The notes under the pieces were generated by a model that was given only the letters and a program-made list of their open reading frames with translations, searched no databases and was not told the DNA's origin. Positions 8,950 to 16,541 of a stretch of 64,000 nucleotides of DNA are shown piece by piece. The stretch's first letter is position 1. Every line of letters starts with the position of its first letter. Source of the DNA: Solidesulfovibrio alcoholivorans DSM 5433 (GTDB taxonomy: Bacteria > Desulfobacterota > Desulfovibrionia > Desulfovibrionales > Desulfovibrionaceae); contig NZ_JNJA01000001.1 in NCBI RefSeq assembly GCF_000702665.1, positions 434,001-498,000 on the forward strand, written 5' to 3'. The translations under genes and the position numbers were made by a program.

Positions 8950-10584
8950 TTAGACCACGTACTTGATCTTGAGGCGCTGGGCCGCGTGGTAGTCGCTGAT
9001 GCCCAGGGCGTCCGACATGCCGATAGGCAGCGACGTGGAACGTCCGAGCGGGGCGACGATCTTGCGCAGCTCGGTATCGAAGGAAAGGAACACGTCCACC
9101 AGGCGCTCGGCCACCTTTTCCGGATCCAGCCGGCGGTACAGGCGCGGGTCCTGGGAGGTGATGCCCTTGGGGCACACGCCGATGTTGCACACGTTGCAGC
9201 GGTCGTGTTCCGAGCCCAGGCAACCGGCGGCGGCCTGCATCATGTATTTGCCGGACTGTACGGCGCTGGCCCCGAGCATGATCAGCGCGGCGGCGTTGGC
9301 GGCCAGGTTCCCGTTCTTGCCGATGCCGCCGCCGGCGATGAGCGGAATCTCGTTCTGCTTGCCGGCGATGCACAGGTTCTCGTAGCAGTCGCGCAGGTTG
9401 CTGGCGATGGGGTGGCCCATGTGGTTCATGGACACGTTGTAGGCCGCGCCCGTGCCGCCGTCCTCGCCGTCGATGGCGAGCCCGGCCGCGTAGGGGTTGC
9501 GCACGAGATTGTTGAGCACCGCCGTGGACGAGGTGGTGCCGGAGATCTTCGGGTAGACCGGGACGCGGAATCCCCAGGCCATGGACATGGACTGGATCAT
9601 CTTGGCCACGGATTCCTCGATGGAATACTGGGTCTGGTGGGTGGGCGGGCTCGGCAGGGACACGCCCTGGGGCACGCCGCGGATGGCGGCGATGAGCTTG
9701 TTGACCTTGTACCACATGAGCAGGCCGCCGTCGCCGGGCTTGGCCCCCTGGCCGTACTTGATCTCGATGGCGCAGGGGTCTTCCTTCATGTCCGGCAGGG
9801 CCTTGATGATCTCGTCCCAGCCGAAGTAGCCCGAGGCGATCTGCAGGACCATGTACTTGAGGAAGCGCGAGCGCAGCAGGCGCGGCGGGCAGCCGCCCTC
9901 GCCCGTGCACATGCGCACCGGCATGCCGAGCTCCTCGTTTAAGTACGTCACGCCCATGACGAGGCCCTCCCACATGTTGGGGGAGAGCGCGCCGAAGGAC
10001 ATGGAGCCGATCATGAGCGGGTAGATTTCGCGCACGGCCGGCACCCAGGCGTTCTCCTCCAGGGCGACGAGGCCTTCCTCGGGCGGCTGGATGCGGCCGA
10101 GCAGGGTGCGCAGCTCGAACTCGTGGCGGCCGGCGTCGAGCGCCGGGTCCGTGAGCATGGAGATACGGATGAATTTGATCTGGTCGAGCAGGCTGCCCGT
10201 GTCGTTGCGCCGGCCGCCGCGAGTGCGGGCCGAGCCGCCGCGGTTGTTGTGGAACTTGAGCGTGGTGGCTTCGGGGAGCAGCTTGGGGGCGATGGCGTTG
10301 TTGGGGCAGACCATGTTGCACATGCCGCAGCCGATGCAGCGGTAGGCCGGATCGGTGCGCTGGCGGATGCCGTAATAGATCGAATAGCTGTTGGTCGGCT
10401 TTTTTTGCAGGGCGACCGTCGCCTCGACCGTGCGCTTGCGGAAGACCCCGAGCTCGATGGCATTGACCGGGCACACGGACGTGCAGCGCCCGCACAGGGT
10501 GCAGGTGTCCTTGTTCCACTCGATCTGCCAGGGGAGATCGACGACGCTTAGTGTGGACGGGGTAATGACTGCAGTTGATTGCAT
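8950..10584 (-). CDS. gltB: Glutamate synthase, FMN-binding synthase domain with N-terminal ferredoxin
   Basis: Central catalytic domain of glutamate synthase: 2-oxoglutarate plus ammonia (from glutamine) plus two electrons give glutamate. The 544 residues begin with two [4Fe-4S] motifs, CTLCGRCTSVCPVNAI and CIGCGMCNMVCPNNAI (about 28-90), followed by the FMN barrel. Barrel landmarks are GSMSFGALS, the GEGG segment, KYGQGAKPGDGG and DGEDGGTGAAY, then the 3Fe-4S cysteine loop C-LGSEHDRCNVCNIGVCPKG near residue 455. This is the archaeal/short GltB architecture, without GATase and GXGXG domains, which are separate genes on either side. ATG at 10584 is chosen over one six codons upstream because AGAGGT precedes it. 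It overlaps the end of the GATase gene by 37 bases, implying translational coupling. Confidence 0.92.
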   Translation of the reverse strand: MQSTAVITPSTLSVVDLPWQIEWNKDTCTLCGRCTSVCPVNAIELGVFRKRTVEATVALQKKPTNSYSIYYGIRQRTDPAYRCIGCGMCNMVCPNNAIAPKLLPEATTLKFHNNRGGSARTRGGRRNDTGSLLDQIKFIRISMLTDPALDAGRHEFELRTLLGRIQPPEEGLVALEENAWVPAVREIYPLMIGSMSFGALSPNMWEGLVMGVTYLNEELGMPVRMCTGEGGCPPRLLRSRFLKYMVLQIASGYFGWDEIIKALPDMKEDPCAIEIKYGQGAKPGDGGLLMWYKVNKLIAAIRGVPQGVSLPSPPTHQTQYSIEESVAKMIQSMSMAWGFRVPVYPKISGTTSSTAVLNNLVRNPYAAGLAIDGEDGGTGAAYNVSMNHMGHPIASNLRDCYENLCIAGKQNEIPLIAGGGIGKNGNLAANAAALIMLGASAVQSGKYMMQAAAGCLGSEHDRCNVCNIGVCPKGITSQDPRLYRRLDPEKVAERLVDVFLSFDTELRKIVAPLGRSTSLPIGMSDALGISDYHAAQRLKIKYVV

Positions 10585-11678
10585 AAGGTGACCTCTTGGC
10601 ATTCGGGGCGCACGATGACGGTGTCCAGGTGCATGGGCTGCACGTCGCTATGGGGGTCGCGGTCGGGAATGGCCGCGTCCAGGCCGCAGATTTCCGAGGA
10701 GAAGGCGAAGATGCCGTCCTTGCCTCCGACCACGCCCGGCCGCAGCTTCTTGCGGTCATGGACCATGAACATGTTCCCGTCGGGCAGGCAGCCGATGACG
10801 CAGTTGGGGCCGTCGATGATCAGCTTGCGGCAGGTCTGCTTGATGCGGGCGAGCAGGGCCCGGTCGGGATGGCCTTCCATCTCGGCGTCGGACAGCGGCG
10901 TGATGACGTGCTTGTAGTATTCGATGCCAAGTCCCAGGCGGTTGCGCGTGAAGTGCATGATATGGGCGAAGACCTCGGAATCGGACTGGTAGCCCATGTA
11001 GCCGCGGAAGCCGCGCGAGAGCAGGTATTCCTTGATGGGAATGAACGCCGTGTTCTCGCCGTTGGTCATGGTGCACACGCCCTGGAGGAAAAACGGGTGG
11101 CAGGCGTAGAGATTGATGGCGTAGTTGGTGTTCTGGCGGCCCTGGGCCAGGATGCGCCGGGCGTAGAGCTCGGACCGGTCGAGGCCGAGGTATTCGGCCA
11201 CGGTCAGGGGATCGCCGACTTCCTTGACCATGATGGTGTCGGGCCAGAAGGAGAAGACCCGGATGTCGTCACGCTCTTCGCCGAGCAGGCGCAGCGTGAC
11301 GCGGATGTTCATGTAGGTCAGTTCGCGTTCGGCCTTGGAAGCGGCCTTGAGGTCCGCGGGGACCTCGTAGGCACGGGCCATATAGGTGCCGCGTACGGGC
11401 GTCCCCACCGGGGTCGGCGTTTGGGGGTCGAGCACCAGGGTGGCCTTGGTCACGAAGCCCCGTTCGTCCATGAAGGCGTCCAGGCGCTTGAGGCCTTCGT
11501 CGGTGAAAATCCCGGAAAGGATGGGCGCGTCCTTCATGTCGCCGAAGGGGCCGCCCAGGTCATGCAGGAACAGGCCGACGCCGGAGCCGTCGTGCCCTTC
11601 CTTCATGACGTTGAGCGCCTCGATGGCGCGCATGGGGGACACGGGGTCCCGGCTGCTGAGGGCGAATAAGCGGCACAT
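10548..11678 (-). CDS. Glutamate synthase glutamine amidotransferase (GATase II) subunit
   Basis: Class II (Ntn-type) glutamine amidotransferase that releases ammonia from glutamine for the adjacent synthase subunit. The protein starts Met-Cys-Arg-Leu-Phe, so Met removal exposes the catalytic N-terminal Cys. Further landmarks are the conserved HDGSGVG segment at about 29-35, NTNYAINLYACHPF near 200, and TNGEN near 223, matching the Asn/Gly oxyanion region of Ntn amidotransferases. The 376 residues equal the isolated amidotransferase domain of a normal large subunit. CGGAG seven bases before the ATG supports the start. It is first in the operon, 30-odd bases after a plausible promoter, and overlaps the next gene. 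Confidence 0.9.
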   Translation of the reverse strand: MCRLFALSSRDPVSPMRAIEALNVMKEGHDGSGVGLFLHDLGGPFGDMKDAPILSGIFTDEGLKRLDAFMDERGFVTKATLVLDPQTPTPVGTPVRGTYMARAYEVPADLKAASKAERELTYMNIRVTLRLLGEERDDIRVFSFWPDTIMVKEVGDPLTVAEYLGLDRSELYARRILAQGRQNTNYAINLYACHPFFLQGVCTMTNGENTAFIPIKEYLLSRGFRGYMGYQSDSEVFAHIMHFTRNRLGLGIEYYKHVITPLSDAEMEGHPDRALLARIKQTCRKLIIDGPNCVIGCLPDGNMFMVHDRKKLRPGVVGGKDGIFAFSSEICGLDAAIPDRDPHSDVQPMHLDTVIVRPECQEVTLCNQLQSLPRPH

Positions 11679-11718
11679 GGTCTACTCCGAATAACGGTAT
11701 CTATTTGAGGGGGGTTTT

Positions 11719-11747
11719 TTCATAGTGACAAAATGGGGCAGCGTAAA
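11719..11747 (-). promoter_or_regulatory. Possible sigma70-type promoter of the glt operon
   Basis: On the minus strand TTTACG (-35, 11742-11747) and TATGAA (-10, 11719-11724) are separated by exactly 17 bases, about 40 bases before the GATase start codon. The stretch is AT-rich in a GC-rich genome. The match is by eye; no activator site was recognised. Confidence 0.4.
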
Positions 11748-11750
11748 GCA

Positions 11751-11804
11751 AAAAATAAAAAAAGGGGGTTCCTTGCGGAAATTGTAAATTATTCCCGCAA
11801 GGAA
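11751..11804 (-). terminator. Hairpin plus T-rich tract upstream of the glt operon (terminator or attenuator)
   Basis: A perfect 10-bp stem (11795-11804 with 11769-11778, minus-strand TTCCTTGCGG / CCGCAAGGAA) has a 16-base AT-rich loop. It is followed by five C and then a 14-base T-rich tract. It lies in the 393-base gap between the ABC binding-protein gene and the glt operon, just upstream of the putative promoter. It may simply insulate the operon; if a promoter lies further upstream it could attenuate glt expression. Apart from this, the promoter and the 12016-12059 terminator, nothing else was recognised in 11679-12071. Confidence 0.5.
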
Positions 11805-12015
11805 GACGGAGAAGCAACGTCTGTTCGCACAGGATGTTTCGCCGGATTTGGCAAGTTGCGCCTTCCGGGAAACGTCTTATGTCCGGTGTTTTGCATGCCT
11901 TATCGAATATTGTTCTGCGCTCGCGCACGCCACGGCCCCTGTCACATGCGGTGAACCCCGCGTTGCCGCAGGCGACCGTATGCCGCCACGGCGTCGGGAA
12001 GATTTTTCCCGAATT

Positions 12016-12059
12016 GGAAAAATAAGGCCGCCGCGTCGGGCGTCAATGCCCGGGCGGCC
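12016..12059 (-). terminator. Intrinsic terminator after the ABC binding-protein gene
   Basis: A GC-rich stem (12048-12059 with 12026-12041, containing a small bulge; loop of about six bases) is followed on the minus strand by TTATTTTTCC. It starts 13 bases after the stop codon at 12072. Confidence 0.65.
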
Positions 12060-12071
12060 GCGGGCGCGGTG

Positions 12072-13013
12072 TTACGGGGCGGGGGCGGCCAGGATATCCG
12101 CGGCGGGAAACGGCTGCGGCAGCAGGCCGAAGCGGGCGCAGACGTCGATGACCCCTTGCAGGGCCTGCGGCGCAAGGGTTTCGGGAAAGCGCGGCAGGGC
12201 GATTTTCGCGGCAAGCTCCGGGGAGAGCTTTGTGCGCGCGGCCAGGACGTCCCGGGCTTTTTGCGGGTTGGCGGCGATGAACGCCGCCGCCTTGGCCACG
12301 GCACGGGCAAAGGCCGCCGCCTCCCTGGGATGGGCCGCGATCCAGCCCTTTTTCGCGAACCAGCCGCCGATCAGGTACGGGCTGCCGAAGGCGGCGTGGG
12401 GCGAGGGGTCGAGCACCCGCGCCGCGCCGCGCGAGACGGCGTCCGTGACGAAGGGCTCGAGGGAAAGCGCCGCGTCGGCCGCACCCTTGGCCAGGGCCGC
12501 GGCCATGTCCGGGAAGGGCACCTCGACCAGCCGGATGGTGTCCGGAGCAAGCCCGGCTTGCGCGGCCAGGGCGCGCATGGCCGCCTCGTTGATGTTGCCG
12601 AGGGTGTTGATGGCCACGGTCTTGCCGGCGAGGTCCTTGACCGCTTTGACCGGCGAGGCGGCGGGCACGAGCAGGGCGTGGACGTCGTTGGTTCCGGCCA
12701 CGCCTTCCGCTCCGGGAGCCAGGAAGGCGAAATCGAAGCCGCGCGCATGGGCCAGGATGATGGACACGGCGTTGGACCAGCCGACGGCCAGTTCGCCGCC
12801 TTCCACGGCCGGGGCGATGACCGCGCCGCCCTTCATGGGCATGCCGGTGGCGGCCAGCCCTTCTGCCGCGAAATAGCCTTCGGCCTCGGCCACGAAGTAT
12901 TGCAGGCAGTCACCCACAGGGATGTAGCCGACCTTGAGCGGCGCCGGCGCTTGCGCATGGGCCGTGGCGGTGCAAAGGACGAGGCACAGGACGTAAGCGG
13001 CGAGGCGGGACAT
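12072..13013 (-). CDS. ABC transporter periplasmic substrate-binding protein (NMT1/SsuA-TauA type)
   Basis: Periplasmic binding protein of the nitrate/sulfonate/taurine/pyrimidine-precursor family; the ligand cannot be told from sequence. The 313 residues start with a signal peptide (MSRLAAYVLCLVLCTATAHA, cut after AHA-QA). The mature start LKVGYIPVGDCLQYFVAEAEGYF and the later VGWSNAVS and GKTVAINTLGNINEAAMRALA segments follow the two-lobe NMT1 fold. The start at 13013 is chosen for AAGGAG just upstream and because it begins the signal peptide; the in-frame extension to 13076 has no signal-like character. It probably works with the permeases and ATPase at 14744-17300, although an opposite-strand gene now lies between them. 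Confidence 0.82.
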   Translation of the reverse strand: MSRLAAYVLCLVLCTATAHAQAPAPLKVGYIPVGDCLQYFVAEAEGYFAAEGLAATGMPMKGGAVIAPAVEGGELAVGWSNAVSIILAHARGFDFAFLAPGAEGVAGTNDVHALLVPAASPVKAVKDLAGKTVAINTLGNINEAAMRALAAQAGLAPDTIRLVEVPFPDMAAALAKGAADAALSLEPFVTDAVSRGAARVLDPSPHAAFGSPYLIGGWFAKKGWIAAHPREAAAFARAVAKAAAFIAANPQKARDVLAARTKLSPELAAKIALPRFPETLAPQALQGVIDVCARFGLLPQPFPAADILAAPAP

Positions 13014-13261
13014 GGGCTCTCCTTGGTTTTTCGGCGCGCGGACGGGACAGCATTCCTTATGCATCAATTGTCGCATTATGCCAATGGTGTGGCGGGAAGC
13101 GTGAGGCCTGTCGCGACGCCGTGCAGCGAGAGGACAGTTGACGGTGCCACGGCAGGTCGGCTACTGGTGCGTCATAGATGTATACGTTGTAGTCTCGGGA
13201 AGGAAAGCATGCGTTCGGGGATGTTTTTCAGATAGAAGAATAGTAATTTCTGGAGGAAGCG

Positions 13262-14722
13262 ATGTTCGCAAGGGTATTGACGGCAAGTTGCCTTCTCTGG
13301 ATGGCTATTTTGGCCGGTACGGCGTGGGCTGGCTCCAGTGAATTGCAATATAGCATGAAAAGATTCTATTATGGCGATGCGAAAAGAACGGTAGACTACG
13401 ATTTTTCGAGTGGAACACAGAATCCTATCGGAGGCGTCGACAACGTAGACCAGATCGCCGTTCCGGAGAGCGCCATTATATACCCTGAAGGGCAGACGCC
13501 GTCGGAGACGGACAAGATCAATTTCGTCTTCAACGTCAATCACACGCATTTTACACTCAGCACCAGCGCCGCGTCCCTCGTGCTGTCCGGCACCTTCGAC
13601 ACCCCTGCCGGCTGCTACAGCTATGGCTGCTCCGCTGCCGGCGGCATGGAGTACACCAATGGCATCTTCAACATGGCCACGGCCCAGCCGCTGGCGGAAA
13701 CGGCATTTTTTCATTCCGTGCGCCTGGCCGAATTCAAGGCCTTTTCCTCGGAAAAATACAACGCCTTCACCTACGGTTTCCAGGGCAACAACCTTACCGA
13801 CGCTGAAACCTGCCCCCAGGCCCGCATCACGGCCAAATGGATCAAGGGGTTCTATTGCGGCCGGCTCTTCACGGGGCAGCTGGTGCTCGAAACCGCGATC
13901 TACAACAATTATTCCCTGTTGCGTCAGTTCACCGTGGCCAACGGCGGGGGATATGCCATCGAGGGGCTGACGGACCCGACCACGGCCGTGGTGGACCTGG
14001 CCATCGAGGCTACGGACGGCGGCGCGACCGTCAATTTCTACTACCGCGTCGGCGGCGGAGCCACGGCCATGGACAAGGCCAGCGGCGACTGGGTTCTCTA
14101 CGATTCCTACGCGAACACGGGCACGGCCTTTTACGGCTATCCCGTGAACAAGGGGCTCATGTCCTTGACCGCAAGCGACCTGGCGTATCCTCCCGATGTG
14201 CCGACCGATATCAGCATCAACTCGGGCAAGGGCGTCTCCGTGTCCGCCTCGTCTTCGGTCAGCGCCAGCGCCGACGACCTGAAAGGGGACTATCGGGTGG
14301 TCAATTTCGAACCCGTGTCCGGCGAGAAGCGCATCGCCTATTCCTGCACGCCCGGCAGCCTCACCGCCATCCGTTCCTCGTTTTCCGGGCTCGCCGTCGC
14401 CCCTTCCGGGTTGACCGTGGTCAAGCTCAAGAGCAACGGGGTTTCGACGCCATTCAAGACCTACCGGACGTCGTTCGACGCGGCCACTTCCGGCGATTGG
14501 GCCATCGCCGACGCCTCCACCGGAAACTTCATCGCTTCGGGCCAGACGCTCACCGCCGGCAAGGAATACTATCTGTACCTGTTTATAGCCGACAACGACG
14601 CGGTCTATGACCTGAACCAGGCCTCCGGGCTGATCGAGGACCCGGCCGTGCTCGGGACCGGTTCCCCCTCGTTCCTGGGGCGCGGCGCGCCGGTCATGCT
14701 GCTGCTCGATAACAGGCAGTAG
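13262..14722 (+). CDS. Secreted protein of unknown function
   Basis: Not recognised. The 486-residue product starts with a clear signal peptide (about 1-23, ending AWA) preceded by GGAGGAAGCG directly before the ATG. The mature part is rich in Ser, Thr, Gly, Tyr and Asp with alternating beta-like stretches and few charged residues, as in extracellular beta-sandwich proteins. It has an Ala/Ser run near 330 (VSVSASSSVSASADD) that looks like a linker between two halves. It ends PVMLLLDNRQ; two other secreted proteins in this window end in similar LLLS(E/N) tails. The gene sits on the plus strand between two parts of a minus-strand ABC transporter locus, so it may be an insertion. Confidence 0.7.
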   Translation: MFARVLTASCLLWMAILAGTAWAGSSELQYSMKRFYYGDAKRTVDYDFSSGTQNPIGGVDNVDQIAVPESAIIYPEGQTPSETDKINFVFNVNHTHFTLSTSAASLVLSGTFDTPAGCYSYGCSAAGGMEYTNGIFNMATAQPLAETAFFHSVRLAEFKAFSSEKYNAFTYGFQGNNLTDAETCPQARITAKWIKGFYCGRLFTGQLVLETAIYNNYSLLRQFTVANGGGYAIEGLTDPTTAVVDLAIEATDGGATVNFYYRVGGGATAMDKASGDWVLYDSYANTGTAFYGYPVNKGLMSLTASDLAYPPDVPTDISINSGKGVSVSASSSVSASADDLKGDYRVVNFEPVSGEKRIAYSCTPGSLTAIRSSFSGLAVAPSGLTVVKLKSNGVSTPFKTYRTSFDAATSGDWAIADASTGNFIASGQTLTAGKEYYLYLFIADNDAVYDLNQASGLIEDPAVLGTGSPSFLGRGAPVMLLLDNRQ

Positions 14723-14743
14723 ACGCCGGCGGGGGAGAGGGGC

Positions 14744-15505
14744 TCAGTGCGGGGCGTCGCCGGGCCCCGCCCAGCGCGTCAGGCGGGCAAGCGCTCCCTG
14801 CGCGGCCGCGTTGACGCCAAGGCCCGCCAGGCCCAGGGCGGCCACGCCGGCGTACATCTCCGGGATGGCGAAGGTGCGCTGCATGCGCAGGATGTAGTGC
14901 CCGATGCCGTTCGTCGCGCCGATCATCTCCGAGAGCACGGCCACGATGAGGCCCATGGGCACGGCCGTGCGCAGCCCGGCCGCGACGCTGGGGCCGGCCG
15001 CCGGCAGGATGACGCCCCACAGCGCGTCCAGGCGCGGGACGCCGTAGGCCGCGGCCGTCATGCGAAACCCGGGCGCGACCGCCCTGGCTCCGTCCGCCGC
15101 ACCGACCAGGATGGGAAACAGGCAGGCGAAGAAGACCACGAACATCTTCATGCCGTCGCCGATGCCGAGAAAGAGTATGGCCGCAGGGATGACGGCCGGC
15201 GGCGGCACCGGGCGCAAAAGCTCCACAAGCGGGGACAGCAAGCCTCGGAAGCGCCGGGAAACGCCCATGGCCAGCCCCAGCGGCACGGCGCACAGCGCGG
15301 CGAGCGCCAGCCCGGTCAGGGCGCGGCCCAGGGTCAGCCCGACCTGGGCCGGCAGCAGCCCCGAAAGCGAAAGCCGGGCGAAGGTCGCGGCAATGGTCGT
15401 GACCGGCGGGAAATAGAGCGCCGAGACGACCCCAAGCCGCGAGACCGCCTCCCAGACCACGGCCAATCCCAGAAAGACCGCTATGCCGGAGAACCAGCCG
15501 CGCAT
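14744..15505 (-). CDS. ABC transporter permease (SsuC/TauC-like), first copy
   Basis: Inner-membrane permease of a nitrate/sulfonate/taurine-type importer. About 253 residues with five to six hydrophobic spans. The EAA-loop region reads MTAAAYGVPRLDALWGVILPAAGPSVAAGLRTA, here in the middle of the protein, and contacts the ATPase. Start 15505 is preferred because AAGGA lies eight bases upstream; ATG codons at 15535 and 15523 are in frame but lack a clear ribosome site. It follows the second permease gene after 117 bases that contain an R2 repeat. Two unlike permease genes with one ATPase suggest a heterodimeric membrane channel. Confidence 0.85.
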   Translation of the reverse strand: MRGWFSGIAVFLGLAVVWEAVSRLGVVSALYFPPVTTIAATFARLSLSGLLPAQVGLTLGRALTGLALAALCAVPLGLAMGVSRRFRGLLSPLVELLRPVPPPAVIPAAILFLGIGDGMKMFVVFFACLFPILVGAADGARAVAPGFRMTAAAYGVPRLDALWGVILPAAGPSVAAGLRTAVPMGLIVAVLSEMIGATNGIGHYILRMQRTFAIPEMYAGVAALGLAGLGVNAAAQGALARLTRWAGPGDAPH

Positions 15506-15557
15506 GGCGCGTGTCCTTGTCATTCGTATCCGCATACCGACTCGAATCGTTACGGGA

Positions 15558-15600
15558 GTCCAGAGGGCGACAGCCCTTTGGCCGCCGGAGGCGTTTTTTT
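15558..15600. repeat. R2 palindromic intergenic repeat, copy c (short form)
   Basis: A shortened copy: GTCCAGAGGGC-N-GCCCTTTGGCCGCCGGAGGC followed by seven T on the plus strand. It lies between the two permease genes. The T-run follows the stem on the plus strand, opposite to the direction of these genes. Confidence 0.65.
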
Positions 15601-15622
15601 ACCCATCAATCCATCCTCCCTG

Positions 15623-16537
15623 TCACCGCCTCCCGCCGCGCGGCATCCAGCGCAGCGCCCGGTCGCGCAGGGCCGCGAAGGAGGCGTTGAGGCCGAAGCC
15701 GAGCAGGCCCACGGCCACGATGCCGGCGTACATGCCTTCCGGCCGGCGGGCCAGTGACGATTCCAGGATGAACGAGCCCAGGCCGTTTGGCGCGGCGGCC
15801 ATCTCCGTGGTCACGGTCACGGCCACGGCCACGGCCAGCGCCACGCGCAGCCCGGAAAGCACCTGGGGCGTTGCGGCGGGCAGGCGCACGTGGAAGAGAA
15901 TTTCGCGGGAGGTAAGCCCGTACACCCGGGCCGTGTCGCAAAGCCCCTGTCCGGCTGCCCCGGCCCCGGCCAATGCCGCGACGTATGCCGGCCAGGCGCA
16001 GGCGAAGCCGGCCACGGCCACGCACAAGCCGAACCCCAGGCCCAAAAACAGGATGCCGATGGGAATGAGCGCCACCGACGGCATGGGGCGCAGAAATTCC
16101 ACTGTGACCCGGCAGGCCCGGCCGAACCCGGGAAACGCGCCGCAGGCGAACCCCAGGGCCGCGCCCGCCGCGCCGCCCGCGACGAACCCGGCGAGCACCC
16201 GGCCCAGGGTCGCGCCGCCCTGCCGCCACAATTCGCCCGAAACGGCCAGCCGCCACAATTCCTCCAGCACGGCCGAGGCCGGCGGCAGCAGATCCGCGCG
16301 CACCACGCCGTAGCGCGCGGTCGCCTCCCAGGCGAGGAGCAGGAGGGCGAGAAGAAGATAGCCTGAGAGGGAGGATGTCTCCGGCGGCCAGGAGAGGTGC
16401 TGCCGCTCCTGGACCTCTCCGCCGGGGGGCCAAAAGGGGCGTTGCCCCTTCTGGACTTCCCCACCGGGGGGGATCATCCCCCCCGGCCCCCCTGGATGGG
16501 GTGGGGAGGGGCGGGGGGAGAGGGGCGATATAGGCAT
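15623..16537 (-). CDS. ABC transporter permease (SsuC/TauC-like), second copy, with repeat-derived N-terminus
   Basis: Second permease of the same importer. From about residue 58 on it is a normal SsuC-type permease of about 245 residues, with hydrophobic spans beginning SGYLLLALLLLAW and an EAA loop (VYGLTSREILFHVRLPAATPQVLSGLR). The first 55 or so residues (Pro, Gly and Trp rich, with PPGGEVQ occurring twice) are encoded by an R2 repeat array. No ATG, GTG or TTG lies in frame between the repeat and the first membrane span, so translation must pass through the repeat or use a non-standard start. ATG 16537, five bases after the ATPase stop, is taken as a coupled start; ATG at 16477 inside the repeat is the alternative. 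Confidence 0.78.
   Translation of the reverse strand: MPISPLSPRPSPPHPGGPGGMIPPGGEVQKGQRPFWPPGGEVQERQHLSWPPETSSLSGYLLLALLLLAWEATARYGVVRADLLPPASAVLEELWRLAVSGELWRQGGATLGRVLAGFVAGGAAGAALGFACGAFPGFGRACRVTVEFLRPMPSVALIPIGILFLGLGFGLCVAVAGFACAWPAYVAALAGAGAAGQGLCDTARVYGLTSREILFHVRLPAATPQVLSGLRVALAVAVAVTVTTEMAAAPNGLGSFILESSLARRPEGMYAGIVAVGLLGFGLNASFAALRDRALRWMPRGGRR
16379..16495. repeat. R2 repeat array inside the permease reading frame, copy d
   Basis: Three consecutive palindromes: CTCCGGCGGCCAGGAG with its mirror CTCCTGGACC, a second stem built on AAGGGGC-N-GCCCCTT, and a third GGGGGGGATCATCCCCCCC stem. It is the longest copy in the window and lies within the open frame of the adjacent permease, encoding its N-terminal extension. 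Confidence 0.8.
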
Positions 16538-16541
16538 GGCG

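Noticed and set aside
6423..8966. Plus-strand frame of over 800 codons opposite the glutamate synthase subunit
   Set aside because: Antisense shadow; no domain recognisable and the minus strand encodes clear Fe-S and FAD motifs.
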